A stretch of DNA of 64,000 nt from Phallus indusiatus (GCA_027605045.1 JAQFWX010000043.1:264098-328097); one strand, 5' to 3'; shown: positions 1 to 14,746, counted from the stretch's first letter. Numbers and translations are program-made. The notes: generated by a model from the sequence alone, not told the origin.

Positions 1-352
1 TGGTCAACATGTTTACTCCATTCAATTCATACCCGATGCAGATTGGACACATCTTCCGGACCCGCCAATGATTGATTTCAACTTTTTCCACAGTTGGGAA
101 TTTGTTCCCTGCTGTCAGGTCTTCCCTGTCACAGCGGTTGTTGAATGATAATCATTCAAATAAAAACAAATGATAAACCGTGTCCGAAGCAAATTTAATA
201 ACCAATAGAGATCACCGCCCGTATTATCCCAAGTTTCGTCGCTTAAATAGGAACATTGATGATCGTTCACCAATAATATCGCTTCAAAAACCTACGATTG
301 TCATTACAGAATAAATAAGTAAAATACACACGAGATACAATAATAAGTACTG
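1..352. other. Intergenic, downstream of kinase gene
   Basis: No coding signal is visible on either strand. The stretch is AT-rich and holds the 3' flank of the minus-strand kinase gene, whose stop codon lies at 353. A neighbouring gene may continue beyond the window edge, but nothing here supports an exon. Confidence 0.5.
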
Positions 353-2886
353 TTATCGATTACGACTCAACCGTAACGTAACATTCCCAATATCTTGCTC
401 CAAATGTGAGATTTCGCCTAACAATCTGTGATATCGACGTTCCACATCTTCAAATCGTTCATCCAAAATTCTATTACCGCGCGATTTCGGTCGTAACTGC
501 GATGAAGACGTTCCTGACGGATCAAAACCTCCTGTGCCGAACGTGGTGGCTGTCGCAGTAAACGTCAAAGTGGGCGTGCTCCTTCCGGCGAGTAGTGAAG
601 GGGTCGAGCGACCTCCCCATCCGTTTCGTGACAGGGCGCTACTGGGACGCGGCGTTGGACTGGGCGGCTGCGATTCCGTCTCGGAGGACTCTCCCGAACT
701 AATCCCGTCAAAATTTGTGTCCATGACTAAAGGTCGGGACAATAAACTCAGTTTCTTTGGTCCCTTTGCTTGAGAGTCTATGGTATGCAAGAACCTTGGT
801 TTCTTCCCGCTTGCCAGAACCTTCTTGTGGGCACTCATTCCTACACAGTCTACAAGTTGTTGCATGGCTTCTCTGTCAGATAGCGGTCGCCTTTCTTTGG
901 TTCGCTGATTGCCAGCCTCCACTGTTCCTTGCAGAGCACCCCCCGCCGGAGTAAACGGAAAGGAAGTTCTGCGGATAGGTGTAGTAAACGGATGTGAGAT
1001 TATTTCTGACACAAGCGCGGAAGGCCGTCGAATAGCAGCTGGAGGACGAGGTGTCATCAGGACCGGTTCTCGATGCAGTATGTGTAAATCGGGATCGGAC
1101 ATCGACTGTGATGCAAAGGCACTTAATCGAGGACCCCATGAGAACCCCAAGAAGGCATTGGCAGATGTTGAATTTACTGGCAAATTCTTTGATGGAAGTG
1201 GCGTGTTTTGAAGAAATGATGCACCTGGCATTGTTTGTGAAGATTGGAATAACGCAGAAAATTGGAAAGGTTGGCTGTATTGTTCAGTTGGCTCATCATA
1301 TCCTTGGTTCGACCCCTTTTCTAATCGTTCAGCAGCCGTAACCGAATAAGTAAATTGAGGCACATGCAACTGATGAGGTCGTTGTTCTAAAACAGACTAT
1401 CAATCCCGTGATACGAATGCATGCAGTTTTCACTCACGTTTATGTATAATCTCCCAATTAACATATTGAAAAAACTGATGTTGCCTGATTTCATTCGTAG
1501 AGTGTCTACCTAAGCGAAATTCACAATCGCGAAGAAGGCTATTTGCATTCAATATGAGAAAAAAAAGGAATAACAATAACTCACCCTTTCAATAAAGAAA
1601 GTCCGCTGTGAGATAGGGTGGCTGTTCCATCAAATTTAAGGCTCGTCTAATAAGAATCACTGATGTATTTCAATTATTTTAGTAAAGAAAATCTGAACTC
1701 ACGCGATGATCCATAATCTTGACATAAGTACGACCTATATCTTGGGCGAAAAAAGGGGCCACGCCATAAGTCATCTCGTAAACCATGGCACCAAAACTCC
1801 ACCAGTCAGTTTCTCGACCATAACATGAAAAAATTTCTTGCTGCGAAGAATGTGGAGAGTCCTCCTCCAATTCAAGGGCTACGAGTGCCTCTTCGTGGCA
1901 TTGAAGAATTTCCGGAGAGATATAATCACATGTCCCACATGGAACAAGACAGTATTCTCGCGGAACAGTCTGAACACCGGAAACTGATCGTGGAAGAAGG
2001 GGCGCTGCAGACCCAAAATCAACCAACAAGATATGGGAAGAAGGCGTAATAACAAAATTATGAGGTTTCACATCGCTGTATATATACGAATGTTCATTAA
2101 TTTCGTTAAACGAGAAATAGATGATGAACAGCTTACCGATGTACAAACCCCTGAGAATGACACCAATCTATAGCGTTTATGATTTGGGGCAGCCACCATT
2201 TCAAGTCGCATTCCTGGACTTTTCCGTCAGGGACCGACTCAATCAAGTCCCATAGGTTTCCTCCATCAGCATATTGCATAACAAATTTGAGGGCGGTGTC
2301 GGTCTGGAACGAACATAAAAGATGAGGAGCCCAATTTGAGTTTGTTTTGACTGCCTGGCTTAATAATTTACGTTCTAACTGCGGAAAACATTGCTGAATC
2401 CGCACAAGATCATATGGGTTTGGATTGGTTTTTTGTTTCAATTGGAACAACCAGGCTTGCGACGCACCCCTCGGGCCCTTAATACCGTGCGTTTCTCTAC
2501 TGTCTTGCGAATATAGACTTTTGAGTCTATTCGGCATCGTACAACATCAATCTGACATGACTCCAGTAAGCTTCCGTTCTTTTTTTTTGGAAAGATATGT
2601 GAGCACCGTTCCAAATTGTCCATCAGCCAGTTTTCCAACGAAGCTCAAGTCGTGATCAGTAAATCTCAGTGACTCGACAGTTTCTAAATGTTGATATAAA
2701 AATGTCAGTTCAATTGAATAAGTCAAGCAAACAAACAAACAGACACAAACTTCGTTCCTCTGCCTTATGTGCTGAAGCCAGATACTCGTCCAAAGCTTTT
2801 CCTTGTTGATCCTCATCGTGTGTTACTACATCAGTGTGAATAATATTAGACAGGCGCAATAGTCTTTGTGTCCATGATAATGACAT
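353..2886 (-). CDS. AGC-family Ser/Thr protein kinase, DMPK/MRCK-like
   Basis: Eight exons (2751-2886, 2607-2683, 2468-2551, 2137-2393, 1703-2075, 1585-1646, 1438-1538, 353-1386) join in frame to 707 residues. The kinase domain starts near residue 57 with a glycine loop (GKLADGQFGTV). Then come a lysine in YIRK, the catalytic HRD loop (H184-D186, HRDVKPHN), the metal-binding DFG (D204) and an SPE in place of APE. After the domain, an RLG..STNEI..H.FF block and a C-tail motif FLGFSW (about 442-447) match the AGC/DMPK layout. A Ser/Pro-rich tail ends in a predicted coiled coil (about 670-705). The family (DMPK, MRCK, ROCK) acts with Rho/Cdc42 GTPases in actin control and cytokinesis; no GTPase-binding domain is visible here. 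The start at 2886 is the first ATG that splices cleanly into the domain. All catalytic residues are present, so it is probably active; its partners are inference. Confidence 0.9.
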
Positions 2887-3075
2887 CAAAGGTGGATGCG
2901 ATAAGATGACAATAAAACAACGGTGGTACACGGCGAGGGCGAGGGAAAAACCGTGACATGCGGTGCAACGTGACAGTTCGCGTTTTTGTTTGTTTGCTGC
3001 CATGACGAGGCCGACGCTAAGTTCAAGGCGATGATATTTCTCCAAAAAAAGAAATAACGAAACGAACAGTTATAA

Positions 3076-4629
3076 TTACAGGTCTCCAGAATACTTGGCA
3101 ATGCCGTTGATATGCATGCTATCTACAGGTTCTCCCGTTTTCTCTGCATGCGCTCTCATCCTTTCCAGTTCCTCCAAAATTCTGGCGTTTTTTCCCGCTC
3201 TGGTGCGAGGTGTAAAGCGTTCCCTTTCGCTAGTTATTTTCCAGTTGGGCAACGAAGAGACGCCAAGTTCAAGCAATATTTTTTGCTCGACAAGTGACTA
3301 ATGTCAAAAAGACATCATTTCGCCAGCTTTCGCCATGATTTAAGCTGGGTACTCACGTATTCTTCCGGTTTCAGCCGGTTGAAATTCAAGGGGTCTCGAA
3401 GAGTAACAGGCGGGTTTGTTATTATTCTGTGTTATCAGGCAATGAATATATTTTTATTTTGCGACGTTTTCCTTTTTACCTGAGCCGTCGTAGATGATTT
3501 TTTGACGCTGAATGAGGCTAGCGACCGTTTCAGCCGACGACTCTGAAAGAGACCCCTTCAGATTAAGCTCTCAACTTTCAACTTACCATTAACGGATGGC
3601 AGAGAAAAACGTCCCCTGCTTCGCCCGTCAGCTGTTTTTGAGTGTGTCAGCGCGATGAGGTCGCCGTTTGCCAAACAAGCTTTCACCTCGACGAATTTAT
3701 TGCACTGTTTTATCACATCCACGGCTTTACGTCCATCCAGATCCTCCATTTTATCTGCGCCTTGAGGTCTATCGTACATCCTTATTCTCTTTTCGTAAGT
3801 GCTGTCAGCCCCATGCGATGAGACAAACTGACCATTTGATCATATGTTTCAGCCCATCTTCGCATATGTACGTAGGTCCTCCTTGATGAACGACGTCTGT
3901 GAATAAATGCAATGTTACTAGACCTTGCTCTCCAGAATCCAAGAACTTCTTGAACCAATCTCCATCTCTTGAGACGTAATAGATGCAATGGTTATTCAAG
4001 TCAGCAGTGAACCGCAAGACTGTGACCTACACATGCCAATTGTCAAGATCGCGCGGGTCAATGTTTTTCTGGCAGTTACGATGACTCAGCTAGATAATAA
4101 TCTTTCCAAGCTCTTTATCTTACATTAACCCATTCTTCCGTTCCGAGGTTCACAATAAGACCATCTCCGGCTTTGTGAAAGAGCGTTGGGTGGATTCTAT
4201 CTTCTCCGCCGACAAGTTCACCTAAGAAGGGGTTAGATCAGTCCGCCATTACAGTATTATCGAGCCACTAACAGATCGCCGCCCATAATCTAGGACTATA
4301 ATCTTTCCAAAGTACTTCTCGGTGTCGAGGCATATGAATCTAATGTGATAATTCAATAACATGTCAAATCGCTTAAGGAGATGTTCCCGAGATCCCATAG
4401 GGTAACTCTGTACCTTCTCCCCCTTCCATGTTGACTTATCGTCCTTGTCGTATCCAAGTCGAACCCACACATCTCCAGCAAATTTCTTGATCATTTCTGG
4501 TGAGATTGCTTTTGAAATGCGGACCCAGCCATGGTCAAGGAAATGTTGTCTCTGCTCTGGAGTCAAACCGGTGTTCAAGGCGTCCACAGTCATTTTCCTC
4601 AATGCTGTTTGATTGACTGCTCGTGACAA
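3076..4629 (-). CDS. Phytanoyl-CoA dioxygenase-like Fe(II)/2-oxoglutarate oxygenase
   Basis: A multi-exon gene whose first exons (4414-4629, 4273-4339, 4124-4221, 4031-4068, 3833-3967, 3687-3780) join in frame. The HxD iron-ligand motif is in NWHVDGDWF, made when 4031-4068 is spliced to 3833-3967. Other family blocks are IHMPRHREV, GGEDRI, LDSGEQ, CHPLM (which supplies a second histidine) and TNPPVTLRDPLNF near the C-terminus. Such enzymes hydroxylate lipids or small molecules using Fe(II), O2 and 2-oxoglutarate; the substrate here is unknown. Fungal homologues share the charged C-terminal tail (DWKIT-like, here NWKITSERER). The splicing between about 3415 and 3690 is only partly resolved. 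A working path uses a weak GTTTGG donor before the CHPLM exon and a GTCGCT donor after SRRLK. The start could be 4629 or the in-frame ATG near 4593. Confidence 0.8.
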
Positions 4630-7600
4630 GCACTACTAATCACGGATATCGAGAGTCTGCATTGGTTCCTCACGCTTCTTCGATCGGCACCATTGAGTCA
4701 CGGAGGCAATTTTGAGGACTACACTGTTTCAACTTTCCGGGCTTCATCCTCAGGCTGCTATTTCCATTCGCAAACGCGACATGTGGCATATGAATGGTAA
4801 TTTATACAGTATAGTCCCATTTTCCCATACTATTCATATGGTTTCAGGCTAACTTGTTGCTGGTTTTTATTTTATTTATTTTAGTTTCGATCAGAAAGCG
4901 TGGTAGTCAGATGATCATCGGCAACGGTGCGGTAAGAAAGCTCGACATAACTGGCGGTATGCATGCAGTTATTTACGCTGTGTATATGAGTTGCCATACA
5001 CATTTATGCTCATTAAATAAGACTATGAATATCAAATAAACCACAATATAAGATGCTAAGTTTTCGACAAGCGTTTTGGTGAGTTCTTTTTCATTCACAA
5101 CAAGAGACGCCTCACGCAATAGGCGTCAGTTGTGCTTCATCGTGGTGATAATTCATGCTTTGTGCGCTCAAGGATTAAACTTGTTACCTCAAAATTTCCA
5201 GTGACCGCAGATACTGGAATTGAAATAAATCTTTTATATACGCTGAAAAGGTTCGGTTTTGTTTGTTCAATCACTATTCATTAATTAATAGGGTGCATTA
5301 ACAGACTCACTTTCAAGTCGGACTAGCCTTATCGAGAGAATCGGTATCTCTCCTTGTCATTTCCGGGTCTAGATAGTACCATTCGTCTCATCCTTCTATC
5401 TCAAAGTCTGACTGCATTCACTGGTTTATCAGTCTTAGTGGCTGAATACGAAAAATTGATCCCATGAAGTTCTACATACAACAGTCCCTGCATTCAATCG
5501 ACTATAGCGAAGTTTAATTAATAACAATTGAATAATCCCAACTAATTTCTCCCCCTGTGTCTTCTTATACACTTACTTTGACAAACATAGGCGTTGGATT
5601 TCTCGCAATATACCTTCCGTTTCCAACTTGATCTTGATTGAAATATGTGTCTGCGATTTTGTATGAAGATCGGACATTAAGCTACATTTAAGTTCACCAG
5701 AACCAGACGGGTGCTACTACTAGGGGCATGGTGTGTCTGGACAGAGTTGTGCTGAGTCAGATGTCCGAGGAATTACGTCAGTCGTAAACCGGCTTCAAGT
5801 CCGCTTTTTCTTCTGTCAACTTGCTGTACAACTAGTCAGCCGCGAGCTTCCTCTCTATTTGACATATCTACAATTCAAATCAGAACCCCATTGCCATTTA
5901 ATCTATAGCACACAAACTCTCAAGCATAAAAAGAAAATGGCTGTGACACACCAGCCGCCATTCGTTCCTGTCAGGCTCAGTGCGCCTCGTTTTTTTTCAC
6001 GAATTTTTGGTACCATTTCATCAATTTTGGTGCAAATCAGAACCATGCATGGGGTTGATGTTTATTACCTTCATGGGATGGTACGATTGTAAGATATGTG
6101 ATTATGTCTGAGGTCTCTGCCAAGACTAAGCTCGTGAGCGGTATTGACTAGTATTTACTTTACTTATTGATAATATCGACTGGAACTAAATTATTCTAGG
6201 ACTTCCAAATCCAAGAGTCCTAGGCGAATGAAACTCTTAGCCATAGTCGCGTGGATGTACCCAAGCCATTGTGACTCGTGCAATATTATAGGTACTGCCA
6301 AAGTTTCACAAGATAAATATGTACATCGCTTTGTCCAGGTTTCAATTCAGCAAATTCATCAGAAGTGGTGGCCTATGCCAAACGTGAAACCTTAAGATAT
6401 GACATTCGACCAAGTTCTATTCGCTAACCTTTTACGCTGATTTCCGGATATACATCAGTTGCTCATGCAAATTTGGCCCATTATCTTCGACCGTAATGAA
6501 GGAAGAAGAGCCATGAACAGCTGTCAAGATTATTGCAAATAAAATCAACTCCCAGAAAAGCTATCCTCGTATCCAGATCCCTACAATATGGATCGGCCTC
6601 GCGTTCAATGAAGACGTCATCAAACAACATCAAACCTTTGTTGCTCTTTCCAAAAATTGACGAGTGCGGTCCATGCGCGAATATCTCCCATCAAATGCCT
6701 GTTTCGATGTCACGAGGTCTCTTAGATTGGTTGGACGTACGCATCAATATCGGCATAGCTCTGCGCGTATGGAATCAATGCTCTCATTAACTGGCGCGTG
6801 AGTCGAAGTTTGTTACTGAAAAGGACAGATATAAGGGGAAGCCAAGTGGAGAGAAAACGTGCGAGAGAACGGACGAAGCACACGCTGTTCGTGGGAAATG
6901 CGTCCGAGTTGCTAGGGGTCTTTTAGTTCCAGTCTACCTTCTTTGATTCTAGTGAGTTTGTTCCATGACAGCTTGAAGTCGAAGGAACATCCGAATACAA
7001 CTCTTTACAGTGACGCCATCCGATAATTTTCATATCAGATTGCGCTAACAGCCCAAAACTGTTTATGGGAGCCAGCGAAATCAAGTCCGAAATTCAGTGG
7101 ACTTTCTCTTCTCACCAAGATTCAAGAATCGGAACGGCGGATTTCAAACCTCATGAGTACCTAAAATGCTGTGAAAATGGTATGTAATCTGAGAATTCAC
7201 CGGAGAAGCGGGAACTCCCTTTACTCACTGGGACTAACTTTTTTTCTTCTTCGTCAGGCATGTTCCCCAAAAGTCGGATAAATTAATATGATGTGGGGCG
7301 AACTCAAATTTCTGGTCCCACTTGCGTCAATATTCGACATTCATTAAGAACTATCAGTTTAGTAAGTGTTGACATTATGCCCTTGTTTTGCATTGTGGCA
7401 CCTGTAACTGACAACAGCCAAGAACCACCATGATAATCGTGGTAATAATGGAGCTACTGTGATCCTTTAATCAGAGGAGTTGAACCATTTCTTCTATTTT
7501 TATGTTTAATATTTTCCGTAGCCAATGGCATCTCAAGCGTAGGACATTACTTACCCTCAGGCGATGTCTCAAAAGGGTTCTACTTGTGACTTGATTAACC

Positions 7601-7967
7601 CAATCAGAACAAAATTAGCCGCAGTTTCTCAATACGGGAATAGGGTCAGGTCCAAATATACGCTAATAGCCGATCGTCATGTTATAATGTGCTCTTTCAA
7701 AGAAGTGATATGTATTAGGAATGGCGCTTTCAAAGTAATCCACGGATAATCTACGTTATATTTAGTCAATGCGCTGTGATGAAGTATGCTTCTTTTTCCT
7801 CAATTGGAGTTCCACGTTCATTCCTTGAACAGCTTTTGGAACTTGTAAAATGCGCGATTTACTTCCGCATATATAAGGACGGTTGAATTCCACGTCAGTA
7901 AGCCCCAGCCTGTCACATACTCTTGTACTTTTTTCTTTGTTAAAATTTACGTTCAATCACATTCGAC
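4630..7967. other. Gene-poor intergenic region of 3.3 kb
   Basis: Scattered short open frames (for example 5733-6092 plus, 6533-6790 plus and 7762-7956 minus) show no domain, no splice-consistent partner exons and no biased composition. The composition is AT-rich and there are no long direct or inverted repeats that I can recognise. It contains the promoter of the dioxygenase (left) and of the MAPEG gene (right). Decayed transposon sequence is possible but nothing identifiable remains. Confidence 0.5.
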
Positions 7968-8728
7968 ATGGGTATTTTCGATGCTCCACAATCCATTGCG
8001 CACTTGTATGTCTGTGTCTCTTCGCATTGAGTCTTCAATAACAATCTGTTTAGTGTTCCACTAGCCGTAATCATCAATACGTTGGTTCAAATACCCGTAG
8101 CTAGCTTGCTAGCTCGTCCCAATGGCATTGTCTCCCATACACTGGCACCACTGCTCAATTATGCCCAAAACGATTTTCAGCGCATTGTCTCTATCACCGC
8201 GTTTTTCTTCTTCATGACTTATACATTTTCCGCTTCTCTTTCATTAACTGGTGCAGCTCTGGGAAATCCCGAAGGTTACAAAAATGACGGTGGGCATTCC
8301 CCGCTCTCTTTCGAGCCAGATTTCTTGGTTTGCTCACCTGTTCACTATTAAACCAGAACCACGTCTTGTGAAAGAACGATTAACGGGACTTGCCCATCGT
8401 TTGACGGCGTTGCATGATAATCTTCTTGAAATCTTTCCAGGTAAGAACCTTAACGGTAAATTGTTTGAATTGCCCTTCATAACAGTGTTACTGTTCAGCC
8501 TTCATCGTGTGTGCTGCTATTACTCTGGCACTACCTCATTACGGCGCAGATCCACGACTCATGGAGAAGTGTATAAATTTCTTATTATTAACGACTTTTG
8601 CCAAGACTATATTATACATTCCTGCATACGCGGCCGGGTATGGAACTCTCCGTAGCCTTGCTCATCTTTTGGCGATGGGTAGCCTGCTTGGGCTCCTAAT
8701 AAATGCCGCGTCTACGGCGAGCACATGA
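7968..8728 (+). CDS. MAPEG-family integral membrane protein
   Basis: Four exons (7968-8005, 8054-8274, 8357-8440, 8499-8728) join to a 190-residue protein with lengths that sum exactly. The predicted product has four hydrophobic segments. The MAPEG-like core reads RLTALHDNLLEIFPAF, the fungal version of the conserved R/H...N..E..P motif. A second-half segment DPRLMEKC...FAKTILYIPAYAAG follows, matching the helix that ends MAPEG folds. The family contains microsomal glutathione transferases and eicosanoid-synthesising enzymes of the ER or mitochondrial outer membrane; fungal members of this branch are mostly uncharacterised. All donors and acceptors are canonical GT-AG. It stands alone between a gene-poor stretch and the oppositely oriented Rsc8/Swi3-like gene. 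Family assignment is fairly sure; the reaction is not. Confidence 0.8.
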
Positions 8729-9576
8729 CTGAATGTATTTTCATTTTATTGTTATTTGTTTCAAACCTTGTATTCCCATCGTCTTGGGCTTTTTTATTTC
8801 AAAAAAATTCAAACGAATACAGGTGTCGAACGATCTTGTTGTGATATGCGTGTTTTCACGTAATTTCTGCTCTAGTGGTTACTTACATTACATAAAAGAC
8901 TGCAAAGCGAAACGTGCTGGTAAGCCATTATTCGGTCACGAGGGACATATGCGCGCAAATTTTGAATTGGGAAATGTCTCCGATGGAGGAAAGTTATTTG
9001 AATGAATAGACATTCTTGCGGCCGCAAGGCCGACTTTGTCTCACACGACGGAAAATAGGCTCTCGATTTCGAATTCTAGGGACCACCATTGGTCTTCCAT
9101 GACAAATGTTAGGCGAAAGTTTAATCCACCAGCTTCTTTCCAAAGTCAGGTGAAAGCCTAAATCGGATAAAAATATCGGTGCAAACTCCGGGATATTTAA
9201 TAAGATGTACGTGTTCTTTGCCGGAGGGGGCACTACTCACGCAACATCATTGCCAAAAGTCAATTTGACCTGATGCCACATGCACTATTTGTCATGTAGC
9301 TTGCAGGGCGGACGGTCACGATGAAGACATGTTGATGTATGACCAGCTGATTAAAACTAGTAATTGTGCAAAGAAGAGCTGAAATTACAAAGGATCACAT
9401 TGTTCATACAACCTCTTTTATATAAGAAATTCGGTACATCTTAAGAATCGAATATATCGACAAACCCCTAATTTGAAAATCGATGAGATCAAAGAAGAAA
9501 AACAAGACGAAGAGATAGAGAAGGGTCACATTACCTAGTAACTTCAACAAGATTAGATGAGAGGCACTTGTCCGCT
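8729..9576. other. Convergent 3' intergenic region
   Basis: It lies between the stops of the plus-strand MAPEG gene and the minus-strand Swi3/Rsc8 gene, so it should hold both 3' UTRs. Short open frames at 8733-9005 (plus) and 8994-9233 (minus) have no recognisable features. Confidence 0.5.
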
Positions 9577-11627
9577 TTATGTAAGCTGTTGGTAAGTGCC
9601 CTCAGAGATTGGCCCCATCTCACCCTGAAGCGGCATGTCAGGAGCAACGGGGACCACTTTAGTACCTTGGCTCCCAGCATCCACCGCGGACTGATAAGCG
9701 TCAGGTGGTAATGTAGCCGCCGATCCATTCCTAGCCATCTCTGAACGAATGTTCTCCAAGACACGCTTAATGTTCTGTCTTTCAGCCACAAGCGCCACGC
9801 GAGATGTCTCCAGATTACGGCGTTCTTCTTCCAGCAGTTCCTCCATCTCGTCAAAGTGGGTCATTTTAAGCTCAAGCTTCGTAAGGGTCAATTGAACTAG
9901 CTTCGTCAAAGTAGAACGTATATGAGCTTCTTCGTCCGAAACAACAGTTGATGCAGCACGAGAACAAGCTTTGAAAGCAAGATCTGCAGCACGAGCCGCG
10001 CGGGAACGCGCAATCGGTTTTTCATTTTCTCCGCTGACGCCAGGCGAAGATTCTAACTTGGGTGCAATGACATCGGTCGCCTTGTGATTATCAGCCATTT
10101 CAACATCGGGAGCTCCATCAACCGTTCCCTTTTCTTTGGCTTTTGTTTCAGGCTCATCTGTCAATTCTTTTAACGCGGTCTTCGCAGCGTCTGCTGCAGG
10201 GCCTGGGGGAACTACGCCGGCTAAAAAGGCAACCACGCTCATTACGGGATTGTCCGCTTTTTCAAATGGTACTCGAGCATAGCGTAATGGTCCCATGAGT
10301 GCTTCTGATTCCCGTTCCAAGAAGGGATCTTCAATAGGGAGTTCCAAGAATTTGCGAATACATTGATGAGCGGTGCGGGTTCCCACGTGTTCCTCGATGG
10401 CTGACCAGTCATCCTCAAACATTTCTACACCCTCGAGCAACAGCAATATCTCCTGGTCTGACCAGTCATCTTCGTCGGTTGATAGTCCAGCGGATGCGTT
10501 GGCAGAAGTAAGTTTTACGAAATCACCACTGAACATGCTTGAGGGAAAACGTCCATCAAGATAGCAAGGTGGGCATAACTCAAAGTTCTTGACTTTGAGG
10601 GAGTGGTATCGTACTGCAGTACAATCTACACCGCAAGTATCGCAGGAATAGCTTATGGATCGTCCACTTGTGTCGACTTGGGCAGTAAGATTGGCAGCCT
10701 CAGCTTCAGAGATAGATCGTGACGCTTTTGCCGTTGTCTGGTAGATGTTTGTACGGATTTCAAGGGGACCAGGTGCGAGAGGAGCATGTGGCTTTGCAGA
10801 CGCGCCTGCAATACCGTTTTGAGCTGAAGGCCGGGTTCCGGGATGAAGAGACTGTAGACCGCGCGGCGTATCCAGAATGACTCTGAAATGTCCAGTGAAT
10901 GGAGGCCCCAAAGCAGCGGGTCGCGTTTCTGGATCAATCTGTAAGAAGCAAGCACATAGGTAAAGTAAAGATAGACATTAGTCAATGTCGAATATACGTT
11001 AAGTGGGGAGCAATAACGCCGAGTCATTACCTGATAGTTGATCAAGCCCCACTGTTCCAAAAATGCATGGACACGCATAATAGCGCACACATCTCCGGCC
11101 AAGTTTCGTCTACAAGCGGTGACAGTAAGATATTCGGAAGGACGAAGCCTGTAGGTATTAATCATAAAATCCCGATAATCTTTGTAGATAGACGGCGTTT
11201 TTGATCGGTTTCTTGAATTGAAAAATTCTGGAAGACTTCTCCGTTCGACTGGGTGTATTTTTGACATGTCAAACCACGCAGAATATGATGGTATGATGAC
11301 CTCGTGCGTTTGTGCTATGAGATATTTCCGCGCTTGATCTTCAAGTTTTAACCTGTTGGCCTCAATTTGGGCAGGATCCTCCTCATCATTCTCTTCTCCA
11401 GATTCATTTTCTTCCTCGGCCCCCTCGTTCATGGACACGTCCGCGCCGTCTTCATTGCCATTTTCGCGTCGCCCTTCGTTGGTTGATGGTACACCTTGCT
11501 CAGTGTCGTCGGAGCCGGGAACGGTGGCATTACCTCGAGATTGACTCGCAGGTGAGACGCGTGGTCTTTTTGGTGCTGATGTAGATTGTTCACCGTCTGG
11601 CGAAACGGACCGCTTGGGGGAGGACAT
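9577..11627 (-). CDS. RSC8: SWI/SNF-RSC chromatin remodelling subunit (Swi3/Rsc8/SMARCC type)
   Basis: Two exons (11031-11627, 9577-10938) encode 652 residues. The order is an acidic Ser-rich N-terminus, a SWIRM domain (about 105-195, with [11 protein letters not shown] and RRSLPEFFN), a ZZ-type zinc finger (about 298-345, CDTCGVDC...CPPC), a SANT domain (about 356-405, [15 protein letters not shown]), and a C-terminal coiled coil ([16 protein letters not shown]). This is the exact domain order of Swi3/Rsc8/BAF155, the dimeric scaffold of SWI/SNF-type nucleosome remodellers in the nucleus. SWIRM and SANT contact histone tails and partner subunits. Most Agaricomycetes seem to have one such gene serving both complexes (family knowledge), so the symbol is by similarity. 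An in-frame upstream start at 11705 would add 26 residues; 11627 (MSSPKR) is preferred. The only intron is GTAATG...TTACAG. Confidence 0.93.
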
Positions 11628-12040
11628 TACGGTGTTCGTCGTCGAACCAAGGCTCTGCTTAGTAATGTCCTTTTTTTCATATACTTTCAAACTCCGATTC
11701 TGCAACTTTAAAATATCCTTTTATTCTCTTAGCGATGTCAGTTTTCAAGATTTTTGAGTCAAATCCGTTCTCATACTTGATTTCTTAAAGTTAATTGTGA
11801 GTACCTTGTACACCCTAGTCGTAGCTGCATCTAGCATAACGACAAATCTTGCTATCCACTGTCTTCCACTGGCATTTGCAAAATATATCGTCAGACATCT
11901 GGCAGTCTTTTACTAGCATGCCAAATACTCTCTTGGGCGCGAACATTTTAGACGGCTAGATTCGTGCATATGGAATTGCTCTGATATATCATACTCTATG
12001 GAACTGCTTTACATATTACAAAAATGATGGGAATCCTCTT
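11628..12040. other. Promoter of RSC8-like gene / 3' flank of OYE gene
   Basis: Both neighbours are on the minus strand, so this 0.4 kb holds the 3' UTR of the flavin oxidoreductase and the promoter and leader of the remodelling subunit. No additional gene is visible. An ATG at 11705, in frame with the downstream gene, lies inside it. Confidence 0.5.
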
Positions 12041-13550
<1,510 letters not shown>

Positions 13551-14746
13551 GATTCACGGTGATTTGACTTGAGAGCCTCTGATGTGAAGGTGCTCGTTTG
13601 TGATGAATTGGTGGTCTTTTTATACACATCATAACGCCATCGCGCTTAGCCTGAATGAAGGTAGCTCAGGAAACTTCTAATTTTCCCATCGGATGAAACT
13701 TATTCAGCGAAACAATTTGATATCAGTATTTTTGATGACTAAAGGTCCGTCAACCTACGTGTGGATATCCCGCTGTATCGTGGCGAGATTCCTTTCTTCC
13801 TTCCTGATAATAACCTGGCCTGAGAAACCAGTCATATAGTAACGGGGTTTACAACATCTCTAAATCTATACCTCTCAATTGCAAGACGCATCTGCTCTTG
13901 AAACAGTGAAGCTCTTGTTTGTGTTTTTGCTCTTAGATTATCATACTGTCGGGTTTCATACATGGTTCCGACCGCCACTCCGAAATTAGTAAAGCTCCGA
14001 ACTCGCAAATCATCGTGCTAATTCGGAACGTTGATTGGTAAGGTTGGTACAAAATTGCAACGTGATTAGTATGTGCCATGCACGAAGGTGAATAGAAAAG
14101 AAGTCGTCAAGCCTGCTGAGTCAACCAGTTAAATGAATGCGCGATATATATGCGCTGCGACGAAACTCTCAGCTGAAACTCGCTAAAATGAATGTTAGCT
14201 TGATATTTGGACTCAATCGTCACGATTCTATTGTGGACTTTTTACTCAGGTGGAATACATCTTCCATTGAACTATGTGAATCCAAGGACGCCCGCATTGG
14301 CTGATAGTGACCTTGAATCTTCCGAGAAGACCAAAAGCCATGGAGCATCAACCTGATATTAATTATCAATTCACTTCCACATCACCTGATGGGGCCAAAG
14401 TGTCCCACAATAGCTCATACTGAAAGGACGAAATCTGGATTGATTGATATTGGGCCTTGCAGGAAGTACTAATTAGGTCCTAACAGTTATGACGTTAGGC
14501 CGCAGGGTACAACTATTATTTGTAATCTTCCTGTCATGTATGTGGTCCAACAAAAACTTATAGCTTAAAAATGTGGAGGAAAGCAATCTTTAAGATTGCA
14601 AAAAGGATTTAGATGACATGCTTAGTGATACGTTCATATGCGTGCCAACGCGGATATATTTCGAACCATTTGACACATCTCATACACTTCTAATCTTATC
14701 AATTCTATACAAGCTTCAGAATACATCGTTGTTATACACTACCATT
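13551..14746. other. Intergenic region, 1.2 kb
   Basis: It contains the promoter of the flavin oxidoreductase and the 3' flank of the EF-1 beta gene (both minus strand). No open frame of note, no repeat and no RNA gene was recognised. Confidence 0.5.

Noticed and set aside
5733..6092. 119-codon plus-strand frame in the gene-poor 4.6-8.0 kb region
   Set aside because: No domain, no splice partners, and composition like the surrounding spacer.
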